This document shows positions 1 through 5,422 of a stretch of 10,216 nucleotides of DNA, piece by piece. The DNA is from an uncultured Bacteroidota bacterium. GTDB lineage: Bacteria; Bacteroidota; Bacteroidia; Flavobacteriales; Flavobacteriaceae. The translations under genes and the position numbers were made by a program. Each line of letters opens with the position of its first letter. Position 1 is the stretch's first letter. The notes under the pieces are model-generated. The model was not told the origin of the DNA, did not search any database, and was given only the letters and a program-made list of their open reading frames with translations. The stretch covers positions 1-10,216 of the forward strand of contig CAIJFC010000027.1 of the NCBI GenBank assembly GCA_903819815.1, in the 5' to 3' direction.

Positions 1-186
1 ATCAATAATAACGTCTGGTTTTTCTTTTGATAAAAAGTTTAATACCGATTGCTGATTCCTTAGGTCTAAATCTTTACTACTGGCTCCAACTAAATTAGAG
101 TATCCTTTTGCAGACAGAATACGCCAAATAGCACTTCCAACCATTCCGTTATGGCCTGCTATGTATATTTTAGAATTTAAATTCAT
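1..186 (-). CDS. fcl: GDP-L-fucose synthase, N-terminal fragment
   Basis: Partial gene: the ATG is at 186-184 and the frame stays open to the window edge, giving 62 codons of a protein usually about 310-320 residues long. The N-terminus carries the Rossmann nucleotide-binding motif AGHNGMVGSAI (residues 10-20), followed by a GY-NLV segment, DLDLRNQQSV (39-48) and EKPDVIID (55-62). These are the hallmarks of the GDP-4-keto-6-deoxymannose epimerase/reductase branch of the extended SDR family (Fcl/WcaG). The enzyme makes GDP-L-fucose in the cytoplasm for capsule, O-antigen or glycoprotein glycans. It is the first biosynthetic gene after the NusG-like antiterminator, so this looks like the start of a surface-polysaccharide cluster continuing to the left. 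The Tyr-x-x-x-Lys catalytic motif lies outside the window and could not be checked. Confidence 0.9.
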   Translation of the reverse strand, partial: MNLNSKIYIAGHNGMVGSAIWRILSAKGYSNLVGASSKDLDLRNQQSVLNFLSKEKPDVIID

Positions 187-266
187 GTATATAAAACTAA
201 ATTTAATTTATTTATTCCCAGCTTTTATTCTTTTAGGAGAATTAAAAATTTATTTACAAATTTCAT

Positions 267-286
267 GGCTTCGCCCCGTCAGTCAC
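267..286 (-). promoter_or_regulatory. GC-rich leader element between the antiterminator gene and fcl
   Basis: The 140-nt gap between the NusG-like gene and fcl is almost entirely A/T, except for this 20-nt island with 14 G/C bases. On the transcribed strand it contains a short GGC-GAA-GCC mini-hairpin. Specialised NusG proteins such as RfaH load at a short pause element in the leader of the operon they control, so this conserved-looking island is a candidate loading or pause site. It does not match the enterobacterial ops sequence. The functional assignment is inference from position and base composition only. The rest of the gap holds nothing I can assign. Confidence 0.25.
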
Positions 287-326
287 TTTTTTTCAACTAA
301 CAAGGTACAAAATATTAAATAAATTA

Positions 327-794
327 CTACTTTTCTTCTTTAGAAATAGTAATTATAAACCCTAGTTCTTTTAAAACTAATTTGATTTTATTTTTATCAA
401 CCTGCGAAACCGTTCCTTCTTTTCCTTGAAAAGGCCCTTTTGATATTGTTAAACTATCTCCAGGTTGTATTCCACTAACTTCAATTGAGCTTAAAACCCC
501 TTTCAAGCTAGCTTTCAACACTTCAATTTCCTGTTCTTGAATAACTGCGGGCTTTCCCAACCAAAATAAATAACGCACCACCCCCGGAACTTCAAAAACT
601 ATATTTCTGTTTTTTTCTTCAATATTAACAAACACATACGATTTTATTAGTGGGATCTCCACTTTTTTCTTTCTGTCTGACCATTGTTTAATTTCTGTAA
701 CCATCGGACAATACACCTCAACACCTAATTTTTCAAGACCTTCAACTACTTTTTTTTCATTCTTTGGTCGAGTATAAATTGCAAACCAAGCCAT
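327..794 (-). CDS. UpxY-family specialised NusG transcription antiterminator
   Basis: A 155-residue NusG paralogue. The NGN domain spans about residues 2-97, beginning WFAIYTRPKNEKKV and including the PLIKSYVFV strand (48-56) and VPGVVRYLFWLGKPAVI (69-85). After a PGD turn (111-113) comes a C-terminal KOW domain, GPFQGKEGTV (120-129) through about 150. Housekeeping NusG is longer and sits beside secE/rplK. This short form matches the UpxY antiterminators of Bacteroides capsule loci, which bind RNA polymerase and let it read through long polysaccharide operons. It begins two bases after the stop of the winged-helix gene, so the two are surely cotranscribed, and the next gene is fcl. It probably acts in cis on the downstream glycan genes. 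The family call is firm; the target operon is inferred from context. Confidence 0.88.
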   Translation of the reverse strand: MAWFAIYTRPKNEKKVVEGLEKLGVEVYCPMVTEIKQWSDRKKKVEIPLIKSYVFVNIEEKNRNIVFEVPGVVRYLFWLGKPAVIQEQEIEVLKASLKGVLSSIEVSGIQPGDSLTISKGPFQGKEGTVSQVDKNKIKLVLKELGFIITISKEEK

Positions 795-796
795 AC

Positions 797-1354
797 TTAG
801 AATTCTTTAGTGTTAGTTTCAGCATCATAAATCAATAATCCTTTTCCATCGTATTTTTGAGTGATAAAAAACTGGATCTTACGTTTAATTTCATTCTCAA
901 TTTTTAATGATAAATTTTCGATATATTCCGTATTTAATTCATCCCCAATAACAACCACATCAATAGTTCCGCTGTCAATTCCATTTGCATAATCACCTAT
1001 AACTATAACTTTTTTTACTTCTCCCATTCTGTCCAAAACCATTTCCACAATAGAATCCAATCCAATATGTTGAAAAATAATATTTTTTAGTGTTTTATAA
1101 AGGGGGTGTTTTGTATTTGCTTTGTAGGAAATTCTATTTTGAACTGCTTCTTTTTTTAGATAACCTGCTTCTTCCAAATTGTTTAACTCTTTACGAATAG
1201 CATTTGTAGATTCATGCATTTCTTCAGCCAAACCACGCAAATGGCCTTTATTGGCAGCGTTTATAAAAAACTTTACCAATATTCTTAGACGTGTTTTAGA
1301 AGTAATTAGAGTTTGAAGCATTTGTTTACAATATTGAGTAACAAAAGTACTCAT
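797..1354 (-). CDS. Winged-helix regulator with degenerate nucleotidyltransferase-like domain
   Basis: A 185-residue two-part protein. Residues about 18-90 form an ArsR-like winged helix: TSKTRLRILVKFF, then a recognition-helix region ESTNAIRKELNNLEEAGYL and a basic wing. Residues about 112-185 resemble a minimal pol-beta nucleotidyltransferase domain, with beta strand VKKVIVIG, then GDYANG (120-125) and a TID (130-132) where active enzymes have an Asp-x-Asp pair. The first catalytic Asp is therefore replaced by Thr, suggesting a nucleotide-sensing or purely structural domain. The gene lies immediately upstream of the UpxY-type antiterminator (2-nt gap) and probably heads the polysaccharide operon as its regulator. 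The start at 1354 leaves an 11-residue tail before Met12, which is an alternative start. DNA binding is likely; the regulatory target is inference. Confidence 0.72.
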   Translation of the reverse strand: MSTFVTQYCKQMLQTLITSKTRLRILVKFFINAANKGHLRGLAEEMHESTNAIRKELNNLEEAGYLKKEAVQNRISYKANTKHPLYKTLKNIIFQHIGLDSIVEMVLDRMGEVKKVIVIGDYANGIDSGTIDVVVIGDELNTEYIENLSLKIENEIKRKIQFFITQKYDGKGLLIYDAETNTKEF

Positions 1355-1373
1355 TTATTTTGATTAAACGATA

Positions 1374-1385
1374 CTTAATATTAAG
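1374..1385. promoter_or_regulatory. Candidate operator palindrome upstream of the winged-helix gene
   Basis: Perfect 12-bp palindrome CTTAATATTAAG lying between the putative -7 element and the start codon of the winged-helix gene (20 nt from the ATG). Its position suits autorepression by the product of that gene. Palindromes of this length made mostly of A/T arise by chance in such AT-rich DNA, so this is tentative. Confidence 0.25.
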
Positions 1386-1412
1386 AAAATATTTTAACCT
1401 GTTTAACTCAAA
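1384..1412 (-). promoter_or_regulatory. Possible promoter of the winged-helix/antiterminator operon
   Basis: Read on the minus strand there is TTTG (1412-1409), a 17-nt spacer and TATTTTCT (1391-1384). This approximates the Bacteroidota -33 TTTG / -7 TAnnTTTG promoter, with two mismatches at the end of the -7 box. The -7 box is 29 nt upstream of the ATG. It is the only such pairing in this gap. Confidence 0.3.
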
Positions 1413-1450
1413 AAAAATTGAAAAAAAAACCACCAATAATTGGTGGTTTT
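1411..1450 (-). terminator. Rho-independent terminator of the beta-barrel gene
   Basis: Arms 1426-1437 and 1439-1450 are exact reverse complements. In RNA they form a stem AAAACCACC / GGUGGUUUU with a short AU loop, followed on the minus strand by a run of T from the A-tract at 1421-1429, interrupted by CAA and then more T (1411-1417). It begins about 20 nt after the stop of the outer-membrane protein gene. It should insulate that gene from the polysaccharide operon downstream on the same strand. Confidence 0.8.
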
Positions 1451-1468
1451 AAATAATATATTGACTTA

Positions 1469-2035
1469 TTAGAATTTAAATACTAATTCAGCACTATGTT
1501 GTAAATGATTATTTAAAAGTGTGTTTTGTACGAAACCATATTTACCCATTGATTGAATACGGAATCCTACATTTGAATTCAACCACATATTGAATCCTAA
1601 TCCAAAATTTGAAGACTGGTTTGAATTATCTCCTACTCTATTTAATCCAAATCCAGCAACTAAATAAGGATCGAAATTTTTACTATTGATCAACCCTTTT
1701 CCGAAATAGAATTTACCATTTAAATCAACACCGAAATAATTTTTATCCTCTTTTTGAAATGATCCATTCTGCATTACATCAGATGAAATCATATTGATTC
1801 CTAGAGAACCTTCAATAGAAAATTGTTCGCTAATGGAATTTTCAAAACTAACTTTTGAAATTGTAGAAACATAATTCCATTGATCAGAAACGTTAGCATA
1901 TTGACCATTTTTGGTAGCAGTGTTATCAATAAAGTTAGCACCAAATCCAATAATCCATTTTGGTTTAGCAGTGTTTTCTTGAGCTAAAACTGCAAAAGTT
2001 GAGAATAATAAAAATAATACACCTAATTTTTTCAT
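1469..2035 (-). CDS. Small outer-membrane beta-barrel protein
   Basis: A 188-residue exported protein. Residues 1-18 form a typical signal peptide (MKK, a hydrophobic core GVLFLLFSTFAV, then an LA-Q cleavage site). The mature part has alternating hydrophobic/polar strands with glycine and aromatic girdle residues (WIIGFGANF, GVDLNGKFYFG, FDPYLVAGFGLNRVG, FGLGFNMWL, VGFRIQSMGKYGFV). It ends in ELVFKF, with the terminal phenylalanine recognised by the BAM insertion machinery. This suggests an eight-stranded barrel similar to the N-terminal barrel of Bacteroidota OmpA-like porins, but with no peptidoglycan-binding OmpA domain. It has its own -7 element and terminator, so it is likely monocistronic. 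The function is unknown; adhesion, a structural role or small-solute passage are all possible. Confidence 0.8.
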   Translation of the reverse strand: MKKLGVLFLLFSTFAVLAQENTAKPKWIIGFGANFIDNTATKNGQYANVSDQWNYVSTISKVSFENSISEQFSIEGSLGINMISSDVMQNGSFQKEDKNYFGVDLNGKFYFGKGLINSKNFDPYLVAGFGLNRVGDNSNQSSNFGLGFNMWLNSNVGFRIQSMGKYGFVQNTLLNNHLQHSAELVFKF

Positions 2036-2059
2036 GACTTTAAAAGTTTAAATTTTAAG

Positions 2060-2067
2060 CAAATATA
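2060..2067 (-). promoter_or_regulatory. -7 promoter element of the beta-barrel gene
   Basis: TATATTTG on the minus strand matches the Bacteroidota -7 consensus TAnnTTTG exactly, 24 nt upstream of the ATG. No TTG is found at the expected -33 distance, so the promoter call rests on the -7 box and its position. Confidence 0.45.
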
Positions 2068-2119
2068 TTACTTATTTCTTATGTTGTATAAAAATATATA
2101 GAAAATTAGCCTCCAAAAC

Positions 2120-2133
2120 TAACTAATTAGTTA
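2120..2133. promoter_or_regulatory. Palindrome at the centre of the divergent intergenic region
   Basis: A perfect 14-bp palindrome, TAACTAATTAGTTA, placed almost exactly midway between the divergent beta-barrel (ATG at 2035) and symporter (ATG at 2211) genes. It could be a shared operator. No regulator gene lies next to it, and AT-rich DNA makes chance palindromes fairly common. I see no convincing plus-strand -33/-7 pair for the symporter in this 175-nt gap. Confidence 0.25.
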
Positions 2134-2210
2134 ACGTAAAGAAAAAATACTATCCAAAACAAGTAATTTCAAAAAAAATTAAGTTATTTGTAAATAAAAA
2201 AATATTTTAT

Positions 2211-3713
2211 ATGACTCCTATAGCAATTGTACTACTTATGACTGTGTATTTTGGAATATTGTTTCTAATTTCCCATTTTGTAAGTAAAAATAATACTGGA
2301 AATGAAGCTTTTTTTAAAGCCAATAAGAATTCTAAATGGTACTTAGTCGCTTTTGGGATGATTGGCACCGCGCTTTCAGGGGTTACATTTATTTCTGTTC
2401 CTGGCGAAGTGGGAAACCCAGAAACGCAATTCAAGTACTTCCAATTTGTTTTAGGCAATGCCATAGGGTTTATTATTATCGCAAAAGTTTTGCTTCCATT
2501 ATATTACCGTATGAATTTAACTTCCATTTACGGCTATTTTGAACAAAGACTTGGAGAAATTAGTTATAAAACAGCGGCATCCATTTTTTTAATCAGTAGA
2601 ACAATTGGGTCTGCATTTAGATTGTATTTAGTGGTGATCGTATTACAACGCTATGTTTTTGATTTCTACAAAATTCCTTTTGCTGTAACTGTATTAATAT
2701 CTTTATTATTGATTTTCGCCTATACTTATAAGGGGGGATTAAAAACGATAATAATTACAGATACTTTGCAAACTTTTTTCTTAGTTTCTTCTGTTTTTTT
2801 AACGATTTACTTCATTTGCAGCAGTTTAAATTTAGGGGCCTTTGAAGCTTTTGAAGCAGTTAAAAACAGTAATTATTCTAAAGTTTTTTTCTATGAAGAT
2901 TATTTAAAAGGAACCTATTTTTTGAAACAAATTTTAGGCGGAATATTTGTGACCATTGCAATGGTTGGGCTGGATCAGGATTTAATGCAAAAAAATCTGA
3001 GTTGCAATAATATTAAAGAAGCTCAAAAAAACATGTTTACTTTTACCGGTATATTTGTAATAATCAATATATTCTTTTTAAGCGTTGGAGCGTTGCTTTA
3101 TATTTATGCTGAGAAAAATGGAATTGAAGTTCCTAAAGATTTACTTACTGGAAAACCGAGAACTGATTTGCTTTTTCCGGAAATCGCCTTTCATCATTTA
3201 GCTACGATTCCAGCAATTGTATTTTTATTAGGTTTAACTGCTGCTACTTTTGCCACTACAGATTCGGCTTTAACAGCTTTAACTACTTCTTTTTGTGTGG
3301 ACTTTTTAGGTATGGATAAAGTTGAAAATGTTGCAAAAGCAAATATGGTAAGAACAAGACATTTCGTTCATATTGGTTTTTCAACATTGATGTTTTTGGT
3401 AATCCTACTTTTTAATGCAATAAATGACGCTTCTGTGGTAAGTATGATTTTTAAGATTGCCTCTTATACCTATGGCCCATTATTAGGTTTGTTTTGCTTT
3501 GGAATGTTTATGAAAACTAAAACAGTTCATGATAAATTAGTTCCTATTATTTGTGTGCTTTCACCAGCAATTTGCTTTTTAATTAGCTATAATTCGGCAG
3601 CGTTATTGGGGGATTATGTAATTGATAACGAGTTGATTATTGTTAACGGTTTAATCACTTTTATTGGATTGTTGTTAATTAGCAAACCTGCGACTTCTGA
3701 AACGAGGTTTTGA
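2211..3713 (+). CDS. Sodium:solute symporter (SSS family)
   Basis: A 500-residue polytopic inner-membrane transporter with about 13 hydrophobic segments, the first at residues 3-23. Family signatures are in order. SKWYLVAFGMIGTALSGVTF with SVPGEVG (41-68) is the broken first core helix. AYTYKGGLKTIIITDTLQTFF (170-190) is the classic SSS motif. GLDQDLMQKNL (253-263) comes next, then AATFATTDSALTALTTS (344-360) with the Ser/Thr residues expected at the Na2 site, and SYTYGPLLGLFCFGMF (418-433). It couples Na+ influx to uptake of an organic solute. The substrate cannot be read from sequence; amino acid, sugar or sialic acid are all possible. It is the only plus-strand gene here, divergent from the beta-barrel gene and convergent with the CoA-binding gene. 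The ATG start fits, since the first transmembrane helix begins directly after it. Length is normal for the family. Confidence 0.92.
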   Translation: MTPIAIVLLMTVYFGILFLISHFVSKNNTGNEAFFKANKNSKWYLVAFGMIGTALSGVTFISVPGEVGNPETQFKYFQFVLGNAIGFIIIAKVLLPLYYRMNLTSIYGYFEQRLGEISYKTAASIFLISRTIGSAFRLYLVVIVLQRYVFDFYKIPFAVTVLISLLLIFAYTYKGGLKTIIITDTLQTFFLVSSVFLTIYFICSSLNLGAFEAFEAVKNSNYSKVFFYEDYLKGTYFLKQILGGIFVTIAMVGLDQDLMQKNLSCNNIKEAQKNMFTFTGIFVIINIFFLSVGALLYIYAEKNGIEVPKDLLTGKPRTDLLFPEIAFHHLATIPAIVFLLGLTAATFATTDSALTALTTSFCVDFLGMDKVENVAKANMVRTRHFVHIGFSTLMFLVILLFNAINDASVVSMIFKIASYTYGPLLGLFCFGMFMKTKTVHDKLVPIICVLSPAICFLISYNSAALLGDYVIDNELIIVNGLITFIGLLLISKPATSETRF

Positions 3714-3723
3714 TTAAACGTTG

Positions 3724-3755
3724 ATTCGGTTATTCGGTTATTTGGTTAATCGGAA
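3724..3755. repeat. 8-nt-period tandem repeat downstream of the symporter
   Basis: Four successive 8-nt units, ATTCGGTT, ATTCGGTT, ATTTGGTT and AATCGGAA, start 10 nt after the symporter stop. The first two are identical and the others have drifted. The unit is not palindromic, so this is not an obvious terminator. Function unknown. Confidence 0.6.
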
Positions 3756-3863
3756 TAGGAAATTATGTAATTATTTAACAATTAAACATTTAAACGCTTC
3801 AACTCTATCAATTTACAACTTACAACTTTCTCAACGTACAGCGGGAAATAGCTTCTAAAAAAA
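3756..3863. other. Non-coding spacer between convergent genes
   Basis: A low-complexity AT-rich stretch with word repeats such as TTACAAC twice at about 3812-3825, and ATTAAAC/TTTAAAC near 3781-3795. It ends with a less AT-rich segment (3836-3857, containing GCGGGAAATAGCTTCTA) next to the stop of the CoA-binding gene. No convincing hairpin terminator was found for either of the two converging transcripts. No coding potential was seen. Confidence 0.5.
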
Positions 3864-4229
3864 CTAATATTGATTGGTTGTTAAAAGCACCAAAGTGCAG
3901 GCAATTTCTACCTTTATATTATTCAATTTTAGTAATTGATAAAATTCTGGATTTTCAGTTCCGGGGTTAAAAATCACCCGTTTTGGTTTTGCTTCTACGA
4001 TATAATTGTAGTAATCTCTTTGACGAGCAGCATTTAGATATAAGGAAACGGTGTTTATTTGCGATAACGGAATGGCTTTAGTATAAATTTTTATTCCTGC
4101 TACTTCTCCCGTATTTTGTCCAATTGCAAGTACAGAATGCCCTTTTTCGACTAACAATGTGATCGCTTTAAACGAGTATCGATCAGGCTTTGTTGACGCT
4201 CCGAGTACGAGTGTTTTTTTATTTTTCAT
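3864..4229 (-). CDS. CoA-binding-domain (Rossmann) protein
   Basis: A 121-residue single-domain protein of the CoA_binding_2 type. It has an N-terminal dinucleotide-fold loop VLGASTKPDRYSF (8-20), a second strand-loop HSVLAIG (31-37), then LYLNAARQ (63-70), the family motif FNPGTENPE (87-95) and a conserved cysteine in EIACTLVLL (108-116). Relatives bind CoA or a nucleotide and correspond to the CoA-binding half of succinyl-CoA synthetase; their physiological role is not established. It starts 27 nt after the ctlX stop, so readthrough from ctlX is likely, although a -7-like box sits directly before its ATG. Length is typical for stand-alone members. A metabolic link to the hydrolases upstream is only contextual. 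Confidence 0.8.
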   Translation of the reverse strand: MKNKKTLVLGASTKPDRYSFKAITLLVEKGHSVLAIGQNTGEVAGIKIYTKAIPLSQINTVSLYLNAARQRDYYNYIVEAKPKRVIFNPGTENPEFYQLLKLNNIKVEIACTLVLLTTNQY

Positions 4230-4233
4230 ATTG

Positions 4234-4241
4234 CAAAAATA
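4234..4241 (-). promoter_or_regulatory. -7-like element directly before the CoA-binding gene
   Basis: TATTTTTG on the minus strand fits TAnnTTTG, but it ends only 4 nt before the ATG. If used, transcription would start at or next to the start codon and give a leaderless mRNA. It may equally be a chance match within the 27-nt spacer after ctlX. Confidence 0.2.
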
Positions 4242-4256
4242 CGTATTTAATGGGGT

Positions 4257-5198
4257 TTAAATTTCTTCTTTTGGCAAGAATATTTCCGCCATCATGCAAC
4301 GGGCACTTCCGCCGCCACAAGCTTCAATAGTATCTAGACTGGAACTTAAAATAGTTACGTGCTCTTCTAATTGGGCAATTTGTTTTTTAGTGAGACTTTT
4401 ATAAGCGGCAGAACTCATTACTAAATACCTTCTATCGTTGGCCCCTTTTACTTCAAGCATATTTCCGGCAAAATTATTCACTTGATCTTCAGTTATGTAA
4501 ATCACTTCTTTATCATCGCCTTTTAAACTATCGATTACCATTTTGCGTTCTTTTTTATCATCTATTGAATCGGCACAAATTACGGCATAGGTTTCCCCGA
4601 TACACATCATAACATTAGTATGATAGATTAATTTTCTTTCTCCATTTACAGTTTGAAACGCTTCAAAAATAATAGGATTTAAGTCGAAATCTTCACAAAA
4701 TTCAATGAATAATTCTTCATCGGCTCTTGGTGATAACGCGCAATAGGCCTTTCCGTTAGCACGGTCAAGTAGAATACTTCCGGTACCTTCAAGAAAAAAA
4801 TTATCTTCTTCGGCCGAGGTATAATCCATTATATTTTCTATAATAAAACCTTTTTCTTCCAATATATCTAAAATGTCTTCACGACGTTCTAAACGACGGT
4901 TTTCGGCAAACATTGGAAACAAAGCAATGTCTCCATTTTCATGAAATGAGATCCAGTTGTTTGGAAAAATACTATCGGGTGTATCTGGATTTAGGGTATC
5001 TTCAACAACAATAACATCAACACCAACGGATTTTAACTTTGCTACAAAAGCATCAAATTCTTGTTGGGCTTTTGCGTTAACAGTTGCGGGTAATAACCCA
5101 TCAATTACTTTTTGGTAATAATTATTTACTGCCGTTTGCTCGTTCATTCGAAACGCAACTGGTCGAATCATTAAAATGGAATTGGTAGTTTGATTCAT
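4257..5198 (-). CDS. ctlX: Citrulline hydrolase CtlX (GME/amidinotransferase superfamily)
   Basis: A 313-residue cytoplasmic hydrolase with the five-bladed guanidino-group-modifying fold. Visible motifs are ILMIRPVAF (8-16), PDSIFPNNW (74-82) with the substrate-binding Asp75, FLEGTGS (135-141), a catalytic His in YHTNVMM (192-198, His193), and the nucleophile Cys301 in GGGSARCMMAEIFLP (295-309). This matches the family named citrulline utilization hydrolase CtlX, which hydrolyses the ureido group of citrulline to release ornithine. The assignment is by remembered motif similarity. It lies downstream of a second superfamily member on the same strand, across a 224-nt repeat-bearing gap, and 27 nt upstream of the CoA-binding gene. 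All catalytic residues look intact. The exact substrate, citrulline or another ureido/guanidino compound, is the uncertain part. Confidence 0.85.
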   Translation of the reverse strand: MNQTTNSILMIRPVAFRMNEQTAVNNYYQKVIDGLLPATVNAKAQQEFDAFVAKLKSVGVDVIVVEDTLNPDTPDSIFPNNWISFHENGDIALFPMFAENRRLERREDILDILEEKGFIIENIMDYTSAEEDNFFLEGTGSILLDRANGKAYCALSPRADEELFIEFCEDFDLNPIIFEAFQTVNGERKLIYHTNVMMCIGETYAVICADSIDDKKERKMVIDSLKGDDKEVIYITEDQVNNFAGNMLEVKGANDRRYLVMSSAAYKSLTKKQIAQLEEHVTILSSSLDTIEACGGGSARCMMAEIFLPKEEI

Positions 5199-5211
5199 GT
5201 TTTATAGGTCT

Positions 5212-5256
5212 TAAAGTCAAAAGTCATAAAGTCAAAAGTTGTAAAACTTAAAACCA
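5212..5256. repeat. 15-nt-period tandem repeat upstream of ctlX
   Basis: Two nearly identical 15-nt units, TAAAGTCAAAAGTCA (5212-5226) and TAAAGTCAAAAGTTG (5227-5241), are followed by a decayed third, TAAAACTTAAAACCA (5242-5256). They occupy the region where the ctlX promoter or leader would be, starting 14 nt before its ATG. No -7 consensus was found in this part of the gap. Confidence 0.6.
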
Positions 5257-5334
5257 GACTTAGAACAAATTATATTTTATATTCTTTACTTTTTATGTCT
5301 ATTTTTACCACAAAAGAAATAAAACTTTTTTAGC

Positions 5335-5361
5335 CACGAATTACACAAATTATCTCGAATT
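5335..5361. repeat. 9-nt-period degenerate repeat
   Basis: Three 9-nt units, CACGAATTA, CACAAATTA and TCTCGAATT, in the gap between the deiminase-like gene and ctlX. The sequence recalls the GCCACGAATTACACGAATT-type intergenic words I associate with Bacteroidota genomes; that comparison is from memory. Confidence 0.45.
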
Positions 5362-5374
5362 TTTAAAATCTATT

Positions 5375-5419
5375 CGTCTATTGTCTATCCGTCTATTATC
5401 TCTTCGTCTATTATCTAAT
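5375..5419. repeat. 15-nt-period tandem repeat after the deiminase-like gene
   Basis: Three 15-nt units, CGTCTATTGTCTATC (5375-5389), CGTCTATTATCTCTT (5390-5404) and CGTCTATTATCTAAT (5405-5419), share an invariant CGTCTATT and end 3 nt before the stop codon of the deiminase-like gene (that is, just downstream in its direction). The unit has the same length as the unrelated repeat at 5212 in the same gap. No hairpin terminator is visible here. Confidence 0.65.
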
Positions 5420-5422
5420 TTC

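Noticed and set aside
225..266. 13-codon leader peptide gene before fcl
   Set aside because: Too short to support from sequence alone; no codon bias or attenuator structure follows it. It is kept only as a note under the leader finding.
2207..2464. Minus-strand open frame of 85 codons under the symporter start
   Set aside because: It lies wholly opposite the well-supported symporter and resembles no protein family I know; a shadow frame.
5212..5419. CRISPR array or phage attachment site
   Set aside because: Repeat units are only 9-15 nt, directly tandem and without unique spacers. No cas, integrase or tRNA gene is nearby.
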